Of a stretch of DNA of 60,327 bases, positions 7,117 to 17,101 are shown piece by piece (the first letter of the stretch is position 1; every line of letters starts with the position of its first letter). The translations under genes and the position numbers were made by a program. Below the pieces are notes generated by a model. That model was given only the letters and a program-made list of their open reading frames with translations. It was not told the origin of the DNA and did not search any database. Source of the stretch: a virus; the IMG/VR virus record IMGVR_UViG_3300032288_004972, positions 1 to 60,327 of that record; one strand, written 5' to 3'.

Positions 7117-9168
7117 ATGCCCCACGCCTCGCTCAAACTCATTCCCGGCGTCGATCAAAATCGGACGCTCGCGCTCAACGAAGCGGCTTTGTCGGTCTCA
7201 AATTTAATTCGTTTTGTTCCGGATCGACAGGGCATAGGTCTTCCTCAGAAGCTCGGCGGCTGGCAAAAATTTTATAACAGCAGCGTGGGTTCTGTAATCC
7301 GCGCCTTATGGGCGTGGGAAGATACGAATGGTCGTTCTTGGCTTGGTGTTGGTGCTGAGTCCTCTCTCAACGTCATTTATGAGGGCGCTATTGACATCAT
7401 AACGCCGCAAACAACTACAGCGAATAAAGCAGTTGCTGTTTCTACGACTTCCGGCAGTTCGACCGTAACAATCACTGCAAGCAGCAGCAGTCTTGATGCC
7501 TACGACGTGGTCGATATTCGCACTCAAATCTCCGTTGGCGGGCTGATTCTTTTCGGAAAATATCCGGCGATTGCGGTTTCTGCAAGTCAGTTCCAGATTA
7601 ATGCAACCGACATTTTTGGAAATCTAAAATACGCAACATCGACCGTTGCGTCTGGGGGCGCAATCCCTTCGTTCTCTGTTACATCTGGAAGCGCAGCGGT
7701 TGAAGTTACATTGAATAATCACGGGCTTATTGCGGGAGATACATTTCCTGTTCTTGTTTCGACGACTGTTGGCGGGATCACGTTTTCTGGAAATTACACA
7801 GTTTTGCCGTCTCCTGCGCCCACGACGAATACGTTCTATATAACTGGCGCAAACAGCGCAACATCAACAACGTCCGCAACTATGAATGGCGGGAACGCCC
7901 AATATATTTATTACAACGGAATTGGTCCGGTCGCGCCTAATGCGGGGTACGGCGTTGGTGGATACGGAACGGGCGGCTACGGTTCAGGTGTTGCTGCGCC
8001 CTCCGGAACCGGAACAGCAATAACTGCTACGGATTGGACGCTTGATAATTGGGGCGAGATCTTTGTAGCTTGCCCGCTCAATGGGCCAATCTACACTTGG
8101 TCACCTTCGGACAATACGCCAGTTGCAACGATTATTGCAAATGCTCCAATCGCGAACAGCGGTGCTGTCGTTGCAATGCCGCAAAGACAAATTATCGCTT
8201 GGGGCTCGACCTTCAACGGCGTTCAGGATGCTTTGCTCGTTCGATGGTGCGATGTAAACAATTACGATGTTTGGGCTCCGCAAATTACAAATCAAGCTGG
8301 ATCATTCCGCATTCCGAAAGGGTCAAAAGTCGTTCAGTGCATTCAAGGCCCGCAGCAAACCCTTGTTTGGACAGACTTGGCCGTTTGGTCAATGCAATAT
8401 GTCGGGCCGCCTTATGTTTATCAGATCAACGAACTCGGCACGGGATGCGGTTTGATTGGGAGAAAAGCTGCAGCATCGATGGGCGGCGTGGTTTATTGGA
8501 TGGGTCAAAGCCAGTTCTTCAAGCTTTCCGGGAGCGGCGTCGAGCCAATACGCTGCCCGGTCTGGGACGTCATTTTTCAAGATTTGGACACTGACAATCT
8601 TGACAAGATCCGCGTCGCGCCAAATTCCCGTTTTGGAGAAATCTCTTGGTACTATCCGACAAACAGCAATGGCGGCGAAGTCAGCCACTACGTCAAATAT
8701 AACATAATCCTTGATCAGTGGGATTTTGGAGAACTAGCACGCACAGCTTGGATTAATGAAAGCGTGCTTGGCCCGCCGATCGGCGCTGCTCCAAACTACT
8801 ACATTTATCAACACGAAACTTCGCCGGACGCTGACGGTTTGGCGATGAACAGCTATTTCCAGACTGGTTACTTTGCCATGACGGAAGGTGATGTGAAGAT
8901 CTTCGTTGACCAGATTTGGCCGGACATGAAGTGGGGCTACTACGGGGGCGCGCAGAACGCGCAGGTCAGCATAACCTTTTACGTCGCTGACTACCCCGGC
9001 CAGACGCCGTTGACCTACGGCCCCTACACGATGACACAGGCGTCAACATTTATTACGCCGAGGTTTAGAGGCCGGTTGACATCGATTAAGGTTGAAAGTG
9101 AGGACATCGGCTCGTGGTGGCGCGTCGGAAACATTCGCTATCGTCAACAGATTGATGGGAAATACTAA
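7117..9168 (+). CDS. Tail nozzle / DNA-stabilisation-type protein
   Basis: The 683-residue protein starts with SLKLIPGVDQNRTLALNEA and SNLIRFVPDRQGIGLPQKLG, a signature of large podophage proteins that act as the tail nozzle (compare P22 gp10 and SU10 nozzle proteins). The region after residue 110 contains beta-rich inserts (VTITASSSSLDAYDVVDIR and a second copy-like segment). The C-terminal half has many Trp/Tyr residues, as in beta-propeller hubs (WTDLAVWSMQYVGPPYVYQI). It lies between the adaptor and a small virion protein, the usual order. Its role would be to close the tail channel. Confidence 0.7.
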   Translation: MPHASLKLIPGVDQNRTLALNEAALSVSNLIRFVPDRQGIGLPQKLGGWQKFYNSSVGSVIRALWAWEDTNGRSWLGVGAESSLNVIYEGAIDIITPQTTTANKAVAVSTTSGSSTVTITASSSSLDAYDVVDIRTQISVGGLILFGKYPAIAVSASQFQINATDIFGNLKYATSTVASGGAIPSFSVTSGSAAVEVTLNNHGLIAGDTFPVLVSTTVGGITFSGNYTVLPSPAPTTNTFYITGANSATSTTSATMNGGNAQYIYYNGIGPVAPNAGYGVGGYGTGGYGSGVAAPSGTGTAITATDWTLDNWGEIFVACPLNGPIYTWSPSDNTPVATIIANAPIANSGAVVAMPQRQIIAWGSTFNGVQDALLVRWCDVNNYDVWAPQITNQAGSFRIPKGSKVVQCIQGPQQTLVWTDLAVWSMQYVGPPYVYQINELGTGCGLIGRKAAASMGGVVYWMGQSQFFKLSGSGVEPIRCPVWDVIFQDLDTDNLDKIRVAPNSRFGEISWYYPTNSNGGEVSHYVKYNIILDQWDFGELARTAWINESVLGPPIGAAPNYYIYQHETSPDADGLAMNSYFQTGYFAMTEGDVKIFVDQIWPDMKWGYYGGAQNAQVSITFYVADYPGQTPLTYGPYTMTQASTFITPRFRGRLTSIKVESEDIGSWWRVGNIRYRQQIDGKY

Positions 9169-9527
9169 TGCCAGCCAGTCTTGACGATATTCTAACAACC
9201 CAGAAAAACGGCGTCATTGCGCTGAATGCTATTCAGCAGTCTCTTGCGTCTGAAGTCGCGACCGTTACGACGGCTGTTGCAACGTCTTCTACTTTCGTCA
9301 TTGCTGGCAAAGGAAGGCTTCTCCGTTTCAGCGTCACGGTCGCTGGATCCGCTGTCGGTTTCGTTTACAACAGCGCGACGCCGAGCGGCGGCGCAGCCTC
9401 GAATGCGCTGGTGGCCTGCCCAAACACGATCGGCGTATATGAAGCAAACGTCGTCTTCGATGCTGGTCTTGTGATCGCGCCCGGAACTGGGCAATCAATA
9501 AACATAACTTATTTGCTGGGGGCTTGA
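9168..9527 (+). CDS. Small virion-associated protein, unknown
   Basis: A 119-residue protein overlaps the nozzle stop by one base (TAATG) and the next gene by one base. It starts MPASLDDILTTQKNGVIALN and is otherwise a Val/Ala/Ser-rich beta protein. Similar proteins follow the nozzle gene in other unclassified podophages in my memory, which suggests a tail or capsid accessory. No catalytic motif, membrane segment or signal peptide is seen. Confidence 0.6.
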   Translation: MPASLDDILTTQKNGVIALNAIQQSLASEVATVTTAVATSSTFVIAGKGRLLRFSVTVAGSAVGFVYNSATPSGGAASNALVACPNTIGVYEANVVFDAGLVIAPGTGQSINITYLLGA

Positions 9528-10027
9528 TGAACGCCGCAATAAAAAATGCTTTGCGGATTGCTCGGGCGACGGGAGGCAAAGTCGTTGCTCATAGCGGGCC
9601 GATTCATTCCTTGGTTGCGGGGCGAACCGATCACCTGCCGATGCATGTCCAGTCGGGGAGCTACGTTCTTCCGGCCGACATTGTCTCTGCAATGGGCGAA
9701 GGAAATACTATGGCCGGATTCAAAGCGGTGAAAATCGCTTTTGATGGAATGCCGTACGATTCTGGTTCAGCGCCTTATGGCGAGAATATGAATCAAATTT
9801 CTGGGGCGGATCTTCCGGGCAAGGCGGAAGGCGGCGGGGTCAAAGAGTCCGCGCTTGTTCCGATTGTTGCGGCGGGCGGAGAATATGTTTTATCTCCGGA
9901 ACATGTCTCAAAAGTCGGAAAAGGAAATCTTGAGGACGGACACAAAATTCTTGATCTTTTTGTAAATAAAATGCGGAATAAGCATATCAAAACGCTTCAG
10001 AAGCTCCCGGGACCGAAGAAGGATTAA
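9527..10027 (+). CDS. Virion-associated protein with paired YVL repeats, unknown
   Basis: This 166-residue protein has an early ARATGGKVVAHSGPIHSLV segment carrying the GG motif shared by several virion proteins here. Two related units follow: SYVLPADIVSAMGEGNTMAG near residue 45 and EYVLSPEHVSKVGKGNLEDG near residue 125. Both combine a short strand, a helix and a G-x-G-N turn. The ATG at 9527 is chosen over an in-frame TTG one codon earlier because it gives the normal TGATG overlap. It lies in the tail/ejection operon and is probably structural. Confidence 0.6.
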   Translation: MNAAIKNALRIARATGGKVVAHSGPIHSLVAGRTDHLPMHVQSGSYVLPADIVSAMGEGNTMAGFKAVKIAFDGMPYDSGSAPYGENMNQISGADLPGKAEGGGVKESALVPIVAAGGEYVLSPEHVSKVGKGNLEDGHKILDLFVNKMRNKHIKTLQKLPGPKKD

Positions 10028-10557
10028 TGAAAATGTTAAGCTCAGTCGAAGTTCGTTTGGGTACGCCGCAGGATGTTGACGGGATGATGAAGCTCGCCAT
10101 TGCCGCTTGCGAGGAGAACGGCGTTCTTGAGCCCAATAAATTCGATTTGCTGCAGGACATTTGGCCCGCATTGAACCTCGATCACGGGATGGCTGGCGTG
10201 ATTGGTCCGATTGGCGGGGAGCTTGAAGGCGCAGTACTTTTGCGAATTGGCAGGCTTTGGTATTCAGAGAATCAAATCCTTGAGGAAAAGGCAATTTTTA
10301 TTCCTGAAGAGTTCCGGAAGGCATCCGGGCAAAGAGCAAGGAAACTTTGCGAGTTTTCTAAATCGATTTCAGACAAATTAGAAATCCCGTTGATGATCGG
10401 CGTTCTCAGCAATCAGCGGACGGAAGGAAAAGTCCGGCTTTACCGCAGAATTTTTGGAGAGCCTGCGGGCGCTTATTTTTTGTACAACGCAAAAACTGGA
10501 AACTGGAAAGAAAATCCTTCTGACACGGCGATCGCCGAAGAAATAACGGAGCACTGA
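10027..10557 (+). CDS. GNAT-like acetyltransferase fold protein
   Basis: The 176-residue protein starts VEVRLGTPQDVDGMMKLAIAA, the first strand and helix of GNAT proteins. It continues with a central EGAVLLRIGRLWYSENQIL sheet region, an IFIPEEFRKASGQRARKLCEF segment (the acetyl-CoA pyrophosphate-loop region would lie here) and IPLMIGVLSNQRTEGKVRLY. A clear Q/RxxGxG/A motif is only partly present, so activity is doubtful. GNAT-like proteins between tail and internal virion genes are seen in other podophages. It overlaps the preceding stop by one base. Confidence 0.6.
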   Translation: MKMLSSVEVRLGTPQDVDGMMKLAIAACEENGVLEPNKFDLLQDIWPALNLDHGMAGVIGPIGGELEGAVLLRIGRLWYSENQILEEKAIFIPEEFRKASGQRARKLCEFSKSISDKLEIPLMIGVLSNQRTEGKVRLYRRIFGEPAGAYFLYNAKTGNWKENPSDTAIAEEITEH

Positions 10558-10558
10558 A

Positions 10559-13500
10559 ATGGGCGGCGGCGGAAAAACTTCAACATCGACCCAACAGGTA
10601 ACGATCCCGCCCGAGGTTCTTGCTCGGTACAACGCTGTGAATGCGCGGGCCGAAGGTCTTTCGAACACTCCGTTCCAGCCCTACAGCTACGACCCAAATG
10701 CCTTCGTTGCACCGTTGACGCAAACGCAACAGGCGGGGATTCAAAACATCAACGCTCTGCAGGGGCAAGGCTCACAGTTTTACAATACTGCTGCGCAGAT
10801 GACTGGGGCAGGTTCGCAAAGCGTAAATCCGTCGGAACTCAACGTCGGACAGTATTTCAATCCTTTTACGCAATATGTTGCAGGCGCGACCGAAGCCGCT
10901 TTGGATCAGCAGCAAGGAATTCAAAACACCGAGCAACAAGCGCGAGCGATTCGCGGCGCGGGGGCCGCATTCGGCAACGACAGAACTGGCCTTGAGCGTG
11001 CAACGCTGAGAGGCCAGCAGAACCTTGCAAGAGCTCAGGCGCTTGCGCCAATTTATCAACAAGGATATCAGCAGGCTGTTTCTACTGCGCAGCAGCAGCA
11101 AGGGCTTGGCCTTCAAGCGGAGCAGGCCAACCTCGATCGGCTTTTGCGCGGAGGCCAGCAGCTTGCAGGAATCGGCTCGGCCGGACAACAATCTGGTCTT
11201 GCAGCAGCGCAAGCGCAACTTGGCGCAGGAACTGCGGAACAGCAGACTCAGCAAGCAGGCTTGCAGGCGCTGGTCAACCAGTTCATGCAGGAGCGTGGCT
11301 ACCCGTTCCAAATTGCGCAGTTCCTTGCCAACATCGCGATGGGCACCGGCGCGCTGTCGGGCAGCACGACCACCACGACGCAGCCCGCACCGTTTTTCTC
11401 CGACGAGCGCGAAAAGACCAACATCAAGTCGCTGGGCGATGGGCTCTACGCCTACGACTACATTGACGACGTTGAACGCGCAGAGCGCACAGGCTCGCCG
11501 ATGCCGCCCAAGCGCGTTGGTCCGATGGCGCAGGACATTGAGCAGTCGAGCCCCGGACAGGTTATCGATGTGAATGACTACAAGGTTGTCGCTCCAGCGC
11601 AAAAGGCTGGGGGCGGAGGATTGAGCATTGCTGCGCCGACGGCAGTGCGCAGCGGACTCGGATCAATGCCGCAGTTCGCGATGCCGCAATTTGGCGGAAC
11701 GTCTTCAGCGGCAATGCCAAGAATACAGGCGAGCGCAGTTTTGCCTGCGACCTACAGGCCTCCGGTTGCAGAACCTGCGCCAACAAGAACGTCCTACCGT
11801 GACATGGTGGCGAGCGGACAGCTTGGGCCATTCATTCCGGGAATGATTGGCATTATGGACGGAATTGCAGGGATGGCTGGACGGCCAGAGATGTTCAGTT
11901 CGGCGTTTGGCGAAAAACTTGCAGACCGAATGGGCGGATCTTCTCGAGCGCAGCGGAATTACAATCCCGGCGTTGCGGCTCCGCGCTATGCAGAAGGCGG
12001 GTACGTTGATCGGCCCGGCGCTTACGAGCGTGGCGGGTACGCTCCCGGCGGGCTCGTCGGAGCAGAAGATTTGCGCTCGATCCTCGCGGCGCAGCAGCAG
12101 TTCCTTGGCCCCTACGCAGGGCAAGGTGCGCCGTACAGCGGACAGCAGCAAGGCAAGCCGAGCTATGTCCCGCAGGCCTCCTTGCCTGTGCCAAAGCTGA
12201 TGACGGCAGGCAATGCGCCGCAGCAGCGCCCATCCGGTCTGGCGGAGGCAGCGCAAACGGGCTCGCAAATCGCTGGGCTGCTCGACATGGGCTCGAAAGC
12301 CTACGACAAAGGAAGCCAATTCCTCTCAAGAAAGCCTTCTGCGCCGACGTCAACTGGGCCAAAGGTGATAAATGAGTCTGGCGCAATTGCGCTCGGAATG
12401 AATGCGCCGCGCGAAACTCCCGACGTTGCGGCAGGGCTCGGCTCTGCGCCTGTGAAAGTGTCTGATCTTGTGGAAGAGACGACAGCGTTCGCAGCCAATG
12501 GCGGACGGATTGGTCGAGGTTACGCCTCCGGTGGAATGCCCTACGGCGGCGGGGACGAGATTCTTCAAGATGTTCTCGACGACGGCAAAGATGAGATTCG
12601 CCAGCTTCAAAAACCCGGACAGGCACCGGGCGCACCGAAGGGCCTCGGCTCAGAGCTCATGGATGCTGCGAAGCTCGGAAGCAGCCTTTACAGCATTGGC
12701 AGCACAGCCGCAGCAGCGGCTCCTGCCGCGATGGAATTTCTTGCAGCGATTCCGTTGATGTTCTCGGATCGCCGGTTGAAAGACAACATCGCCCCGGTTG
12801 GCGAGACCTATGACGGGCAGCAGATCTATCGCTACGACATGGGCGACGGACGCACGCAGCTTGGGCTGATGGCGCAGGAAGTTGCGCAGCGCAAGCCCGA
12901 CGCAGTTGGTGAGCGCAATGGCTTCCTGACGCTGGACTACGATCGCGCAACGGAGGATGCAGTTCCGCGCGCTTATGGCGGGCTGGTCCCGCGCGGCGGT
13001 TACGCAAATGGCGGACCACCAGAAAATGAAGAGCCTTCAATCCTCGAGCGTTTGAAGCGCGGAGCTTCCGATTTGCTTCCGGAGCCGGACCGCGTCCTTC
13101 CGTTGAAAACGGGAACCGGAGAAAAGTTCGGAGGATACGGAGACTTCCTGACAAGCAAGCAATTCATCATTCCGCTGCTGACCGGCCTCGGCGCAATGGC
13201 GGCTTCTCCGTCGCGCTATTTTGGCGGGGCGGCGCTACAAGGTTTGGGTGCAGGCGCACAGGCCTACTCGAACCTCGAGAAGCGCGAGCAGGACATGGCG
13301 ACGGATCGCGCAAGGGAACAGCAGATCCTCGCAGAAGTTGGCGGCGGCGAGCGGCGTCCGGGTCCGGATGGGTTCCCGCAGCGCCGGGTTTATCGCGGCA
13401 GGACTCCGGTGTGGATCGACGAGGGCGAATTCCAGAGGGCGCGGCGCGAAGGCCGTCCGTATTCCACAACGCCGGAAACGGCAGTCACACCTCCGGCAGC

Positions 13501-14554
13501 GCCCTATGGCGGCCCGGGTGCAGAGCCGGGCTTTGGGCAGCGCAGGCCCAACCCTCCAGAGCCCGTAGGAGCGGGTTCCGCCGCCGGGGCAGGAACTGCC
13601 GCCGGGACGGCTGCAACGGCTCCAGCCCGCGCTGGAACCAATCCAGCGACCGGAAAACCGGCGGGGGCGGCTCCGCGTGATCCGTCTGAATATCCGGCGG
13701 CGACGGGAGCGACGATTCAGCTTAATCCGGAGCTCCGAAAGCTTGCGGAAGAAAACGCGACAATGCGAGAAGACGCAGGGATCGCTGGTCTTCCGAAATC
13801 AGAATATTCCCCGTTCGAGTCTTGGTCTGCGGCAGCGAATATGTCGCGCGAGCAAATGCGAGATCGCATGACGTTTGCGAAGGCGCTGGCAGAAATCCCG
13901 CGTGACAATTCGGCTGTTCAAAGCGGCAGGTTCTCGTCAGAGGTCGCGACGCCAATAATTCAATGGGCGCGAAGCACACTTTCGACGCTCGGCGTTGATA
14001 ACGACACGCTGAACAAGATCGCTCGGCCGCAGGACCTTGCCAACACCGAAGTGGTTAACAAGATCCGTCAGGTCATGGCAGCGAAGATCGCAGCAGGCGG
14101 AGATCAGCGTTCGCTCGGAGCCCTTGAAGGCGCGCTGCTTTCGATCCCCGGCCAAGTCAACACCCCGGCGGGCGCAGCAAAGCTCGTTGCAGAGATGCTT
14201 GTTGGAGGGCAGGAGCCGCTCGACCGGGAAGCTTATGGGACGGCTTACCGTAGGTATGTCGAGAACAAGTTCGGATTAAGCGATACACAATCGCAATGGA
14301 CGGGACGCGGCCTTGCGCAGCAGTACGACAAAGACCGCCGTGAAGCGCTCGAGAAAGACAAAAAATATCTTGACGAGTTGTACCGTACTCCGATTACCAT
14401 CGACGGTAAGAAAGAATACATGCTTCCTTACCTGATTCGCAACAACGGGAAAATCGAAAATCCGCAAATTCGCGAAGCGTTCTACAAGCGTTACGGAAAA
14501 GACGCAGAAAAGGTCCTGCGTTACTTCAACCCGAATCTGATGAGGGTGCAATGA
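10559..14554 (+). CDS. Large internal virion protein with two S74 chaperone-like modules
   Basis: The 1331-residue protein is rich in Gln, Ala and Gly. Residues 1-270 are mostly helical and Gln-rich (TQTQQAGIQNINALQGQG and similar). Around residue 280 comes FSDEREKTNIKSLGDGLYAY and around 735 FSDRRLKDNIAPVG. Both resemble the SD-x-R-x-K-x-NI opening of S74 intramolecular chaperones and each is followed by an MAQ-containing segment. Between and after them are Gly/Tyr-rich linkers with the GGY/GGR motif. The C-terminal 250 residues are charged and helical. Length, operon position and composition suggest a DNA-ejection (internal core) protein. Confidence 0.7.
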   Translation: MGGGGKTSTSTQQVTIPPEVLARYNAVNARAEGLSNTPFQPYSYDPNAFVAPLTQTQQAGIQNINALQGQGSQFYNTAAQMTGAGSQSVNPSELNVGQYFNPFTQYVAGATEAALDQQQGIQNTEQQARAIRGAGAAFGNDRTGLERATLRGQQNLARAQALAPIYQQGYQQAVSTAQQQQGLGLQAEQANLDRLLRGGQQLAGIGSAGQQSGLAAAQAQLGAGTAEQQTQQAGLQALVNQFMQERGYPFQIAQFLANIAMGTGALSGSTTTTTQPAPFFSDEREKTNIKSLGDGLYAYDYIDDVERAERTGSPMPPKRVGPMAQDIEQSSPGQVIDVNDYKVVAPAQKAGGGGLSIAAPTAVRSGLGSMPQFAMPQFGGTSSAAMPRIQASAVLPATYRPPVAEPAPTRTSYRDMVASGQLGPFIPGMIGIMDGIAGMAGRPEMFSSAFGEKLADRMGGSSRAQRNYNPGVAAPRYAEGGYVDRPGAYERGGYAPGGLVGAEDLRSILAAQQQFLGPYAGQGAPYSGQQQGKPSYVPQASLPVPKLMTAGNAPQQRPSGLAEAAQTGSQIAGLLDMGSKAYDKGSQFLSRKPSAPTSTGPKVINESGAIALGMNAPRETPDVAAGLGSAPVKVSDLVEETTAFAANGGRIGRGYASGGMPYGGGDEILQDVLDDGKDEIRQLQKPGQAPGAPKGLGSELMDAAKLGSSLYSIGSTAAAAAPAAMEFLAAIPLMFSDRRLKDNIAPVGETYDGQQIYRYDMGDGRTQLGLMAQEVAQRKPDAVGERNGFLTLDYDRATEDAVPRAYGGLVPRGGYANGGPPENEEPSILERLKRGASDLLPEPDRVLPLKTGTGEKFGGYGDFLTSKQFIIPLLTGLGAMAASPSRYFGGAALQGLGAGAQAYSNLEKREQDMATDRAREQQILAEVGGGERRPGPDGFPQRRVYRGRTPVWIDEGEFQRARREGRPYSTTPETAVTPPAAPYGGPGAEPGFGQRRPNPPEPVGAGSAAGAGTAAGTAATAPARAGTNPATGKPAGAAPRDPSEYPAATGATIQLNPELRKLAEENATMREDAGIAGLPKSEYSPFESWSAAANMSREQMRDRMTFAKALAEIPRDNSAVQSGRFSSEVATPIIQWARSTLSTLGVDNDTLNKIARPQDLANTEVVNKIRQVMAAKIAAGGDQRSLGALEGALLSIPGQVNTPAGAAKLVAEMLVGGQEPLDREAYGTAYRRYVENKFGLSDTQSQWTGRGLAQQYDKDRREALEKDKKYLDELYRTPITIDGKKEYMLPYLIRNNGKIENPQIREAFYKRYGKDAEKVLRYFNPNLMRVQ

Positions 14555-17091
14555 ACGACGCGATTTTCGGAGAGCCGGAAGACTATTCCGCAACAAATAC
14601 GGCTCCTGCGCCGAGCCCGTCTCCGTTTGGCACGCTCCCGAAGCAGGGCGCGCTCATCTTCGGAGAGCCTGAGAGCTACAACGAGACCTCCGGAAATGCT
14701 CCACCAACGGCGGGGCAGTCTGCTGTCGCAATTGCCACAGGTGCGATGCAGCCTGCCGCGAGGGCAATGAAGTCGCTGACGCCGAGGCGCATGGGCGAAT
14801 ACCTCGAACAGCGCATGCTTCCGACGCTGGAAGAAAATTCGCAGCGCGCAATTATTAAGCAAGAAGCAGAACGGCGGCGGAATGAAGCGGAGCTCCCCGG
14901 CGTTGACCCAACGACGCAAAAGGCGCTGGCCGCTGGGATGAATACGTTGGGCTCAGGGACGCTGAACACGTTCAATTGGCTCCCTGCGACAATGGGCAAA
15001 GCAGCCGGGACAATGGGCGTTCCGGGCTACGAAGCTTTTCGCGAGCCTTCGATCACAGATATCAAAAAACAATTTGACACTAAGCAGACAGCGGCAGCAG
15101 AGTTGCAGCCGGGTTACGGCGCGGCGGGAACGCTCGCCGGAATCGTTGGCGGAGCAAAGGCGCTCCCTGCGATTGCCCCGACAAGGTCTCCGGCGGTCAG
15201 CGGCGCACTGACGGGTGCAGTTTATGGAACGGTGGCAGGCGGTGCGGCGGAAGGAAGCCTAATCGACGCAATCAAGGGCGCGGGGGTCGGCGCACTCGGC
15301 GGCGCAGTTGCTGCACCAATTCTTGAAAAAGCAGCGAGCGGCCTGACGCGGCTTTTCGTCGGAGGGAGGCCCGTCGTCGATGCGTCTGGGTCGTTGACGC
15401 CGGAAGCACGGAAGATCGCGGCGCAGGCAGGTTTGTCAGCGGACGACATCAACACCTTGAGCCCGCAGCTGCGCGAAGTTTTTGAGCGCCGAGGCCTGAC
15501 ACCTGCCGCAGCAAAAGAAGCGCGGTTCCGTGAATTCGAAATTGAGCCCAAGCGCGGCATGGTCGAAAACGACATGCGCCAGCTTGCTGCAGAACAGAAA
15601 TTCGGAGACTACGGGCCGCAGGTCGCTCAGGCGGCAGGCGCAGCAGAGCGGTTCGTCGGAGGACAGCAGCCGCCTCTGCGCGACGCAATTTATTCCGCTG
15701 TGAACAAGGCCGAGAGCAACGCAAAGGGCCTGAAGGCAACAGTCGATGCGGCCTACGCTCGTGCGGGACAGACGCCGGGCTCTTTTTCGCGCGAGACGCT
15801 CGAGAATGTTGGGGACAAAATCCTCCAATCTTGGACGCCAAATGCAAATCTTTTAGCTTTCCGGAACAACGAAGTTGCGACAAAAGCTGCTGAGAAATTG
15901 AACGCAGACCTCGGAACATTCCTTGAGGCCGGAAACGGCGTCAGGATCATGCATCGCAATTTCCGTGCGGTCGAAGAGGCTCGCAAAGGACTGAACGAGG
16001 CATTTTCGAAAGCGCAAACACCGACAGATCGAGCGGCGGTCAGAAAACTCATCGAGAGCTACGACGACTACATTGAATCAGCAATCTCCTCCGGCGCATT
16101 CAAAGGCGACCCCAAAGTGTTGCAGGAATGGAAAACCGCACGTAAGCTTTTCAGCGAATATCAGAACAAGTTTGGAGTGAAGAAATCCGGTGAAGAGGCC
16201 GGGTCGCTGCTGAAAGCGATCGTTGAGCAAAACAAGGGACCGGACGATGTTGCAAAGATGATGTTCTCATTTGCGGGGTCAGGTGACGCCGCGATGAAGC
16301 AAAACGCACTGAAGACCTATTTTCAGCTGCGGCGAGCATTGGGGCCGAATAGCCCAGAGCTCGAGAACATCAAACGTTCTTATATCCAAGAGATAATGAC
16401 GCCGACAGAAGCTTCCCAAAAAGGATTCGCTGCAGCTGCAAAAAAGATGGATGCTTTTCTGAAAGGCAATGCTTCCGACTTCTCCCGGCGAGTGCTGTCC
16501 TCGCAGGAAAGAGAAGGGCTCGCGCGCTACGCTGAAGTGATGCGCCAAGCCTCAAAAACGTCGCCTGACGAGACTCGGTACAAAATCAATCAGGTTACGA
16601 ACGCGCTGATGACAGCGGTTCCGGTTGTTGCGAGCGGCGCGAGTTATGCGCTTTCGATGGCCCATCCGGCCCTCGCTGGGCTCGTCGGCGGCATCGGCCT
16701 AGGCGTCGGTACGGCGCGAGGCTACCGGGGCAGCGATTTCGTCGCGAGGCGCTTGGCCAACAAGCCGCCGCGTGAAGTGCCGCGCGAGCGCGCAGTTCCG
16801 AGCATCCGGACCGGCGTTCCATTGGGAGCAGCGAGCGCTCCCGAAATTGAAAAGGCGCTGCCCGAAGTTGGGCGGGCCTTTGAAGAACGGCAGCGCACGA
16901 CCCCTGAAGATCCGCGCAGGGCGCGTGCAACTGGCGGGAAAGTTTCGATTGACCATCACGCCGAGGCAGACAAACTTATCCGGCTTTTTGAACAAGCAAG
17001 GAAAAGCCACGGCAAGCAGACCGAAAGTCTGCTTTCACAAGACGACAATGCAATCGCAAAGGCGCTAAAAGTCGCCAACGACCACATCTGA
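14551..17091 (+). CDS. Large internal / DNA-ejection-type virion protein
   Basis: The 846-residue protein overlaps the preceding gene by ATGA. FGEPEDYS and FGEPESYNE near the N-terminus are a short duplicated unit. A long Ala/Gly-rich stretch around residues 190-265 (GAAGTLAGIVGGAKALPAI, GAGVGALGGAVAAPILEKA) resembles amphipathic or membrane-inserting helices. A second such stretch lies near residues 685-725. In between is a long charged helical region. The C-terminus has RATGGKVSIDHHAEADKLI, the GG motif shared with other virion proteins. This fits proteins ejected into the cell envelope to form a DNA conduit. No lytic domain is recognised. Confidence 0.65.
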   Translation: MNDAIFGEPEDYSATNTAPAPSPSPFGTLPKQGALIFGEPESYNETSGNAPPTAGQSAVAIATGAMQPAARAMKSLTPRRMGEYLEQRMLPTLEENSQRAIIKQEAERRRNEAELPGVDPTTQKALAAGMNTLGSGTLNTFNWLPATMGKAAGTMGVPGYEAFREPSITDIKKQFDTKQTAAAELQPGYGAAGTLAGIVGGAKALPAIAPTRSPAVSGALTGAVYGTVAGGAAEGSLIDAIKGAGVGALGGAVAAPILEKAASGLTRLFVGGRPVVDASGSLTPEARKIAAQAGLSADDINTLSPQLREVFERRGLTPAAAKEARFREFEIEPKRGMVENDMRQLAAEQKFGDYGPQVAQAAGAAERFVGGQQPPLRDAIYSAVNKAESNAKGLKATVDAAYARAGQTPGSFSRETLENVGDKILQSWTPNANLLAFRNNEVATKAAEKLNADLGTFLEAGNGVRIMHRNFRAVEEARKGLNEAFSKAQTPTDRAAVRKLIESYDDYIESAISSGAFKGDPKVLQEWKTARKLFSEYQNKFGVKKSGEEAGSLLKAIVEQNKGPDDVAKMMFSFAGSGDAAMKQNALKTYFQLRRALGPNSPELENIKRSYIQEIMTPTEASQKGFAAAAKKMDAFLKGNASDFSRRVLSSQEREGLARYAEVMRQASKTSPDETRYKINQVTNALMTAVPVVASGASYALSMAHPALAGLVGGIGLGVGTARGYRGSDFVARRLANKPPREVPRERAVPSIRTGVPLGAASAPEIEKALPEVGRAFEERQRTTPEDPRRARATGGKVSIDHHAEADKLIRLFEQARKSHGKQTESLLSQDDNAIAKALKVANDHI

Positions 17092-17101
17092 GGAGAACGT
17101 C

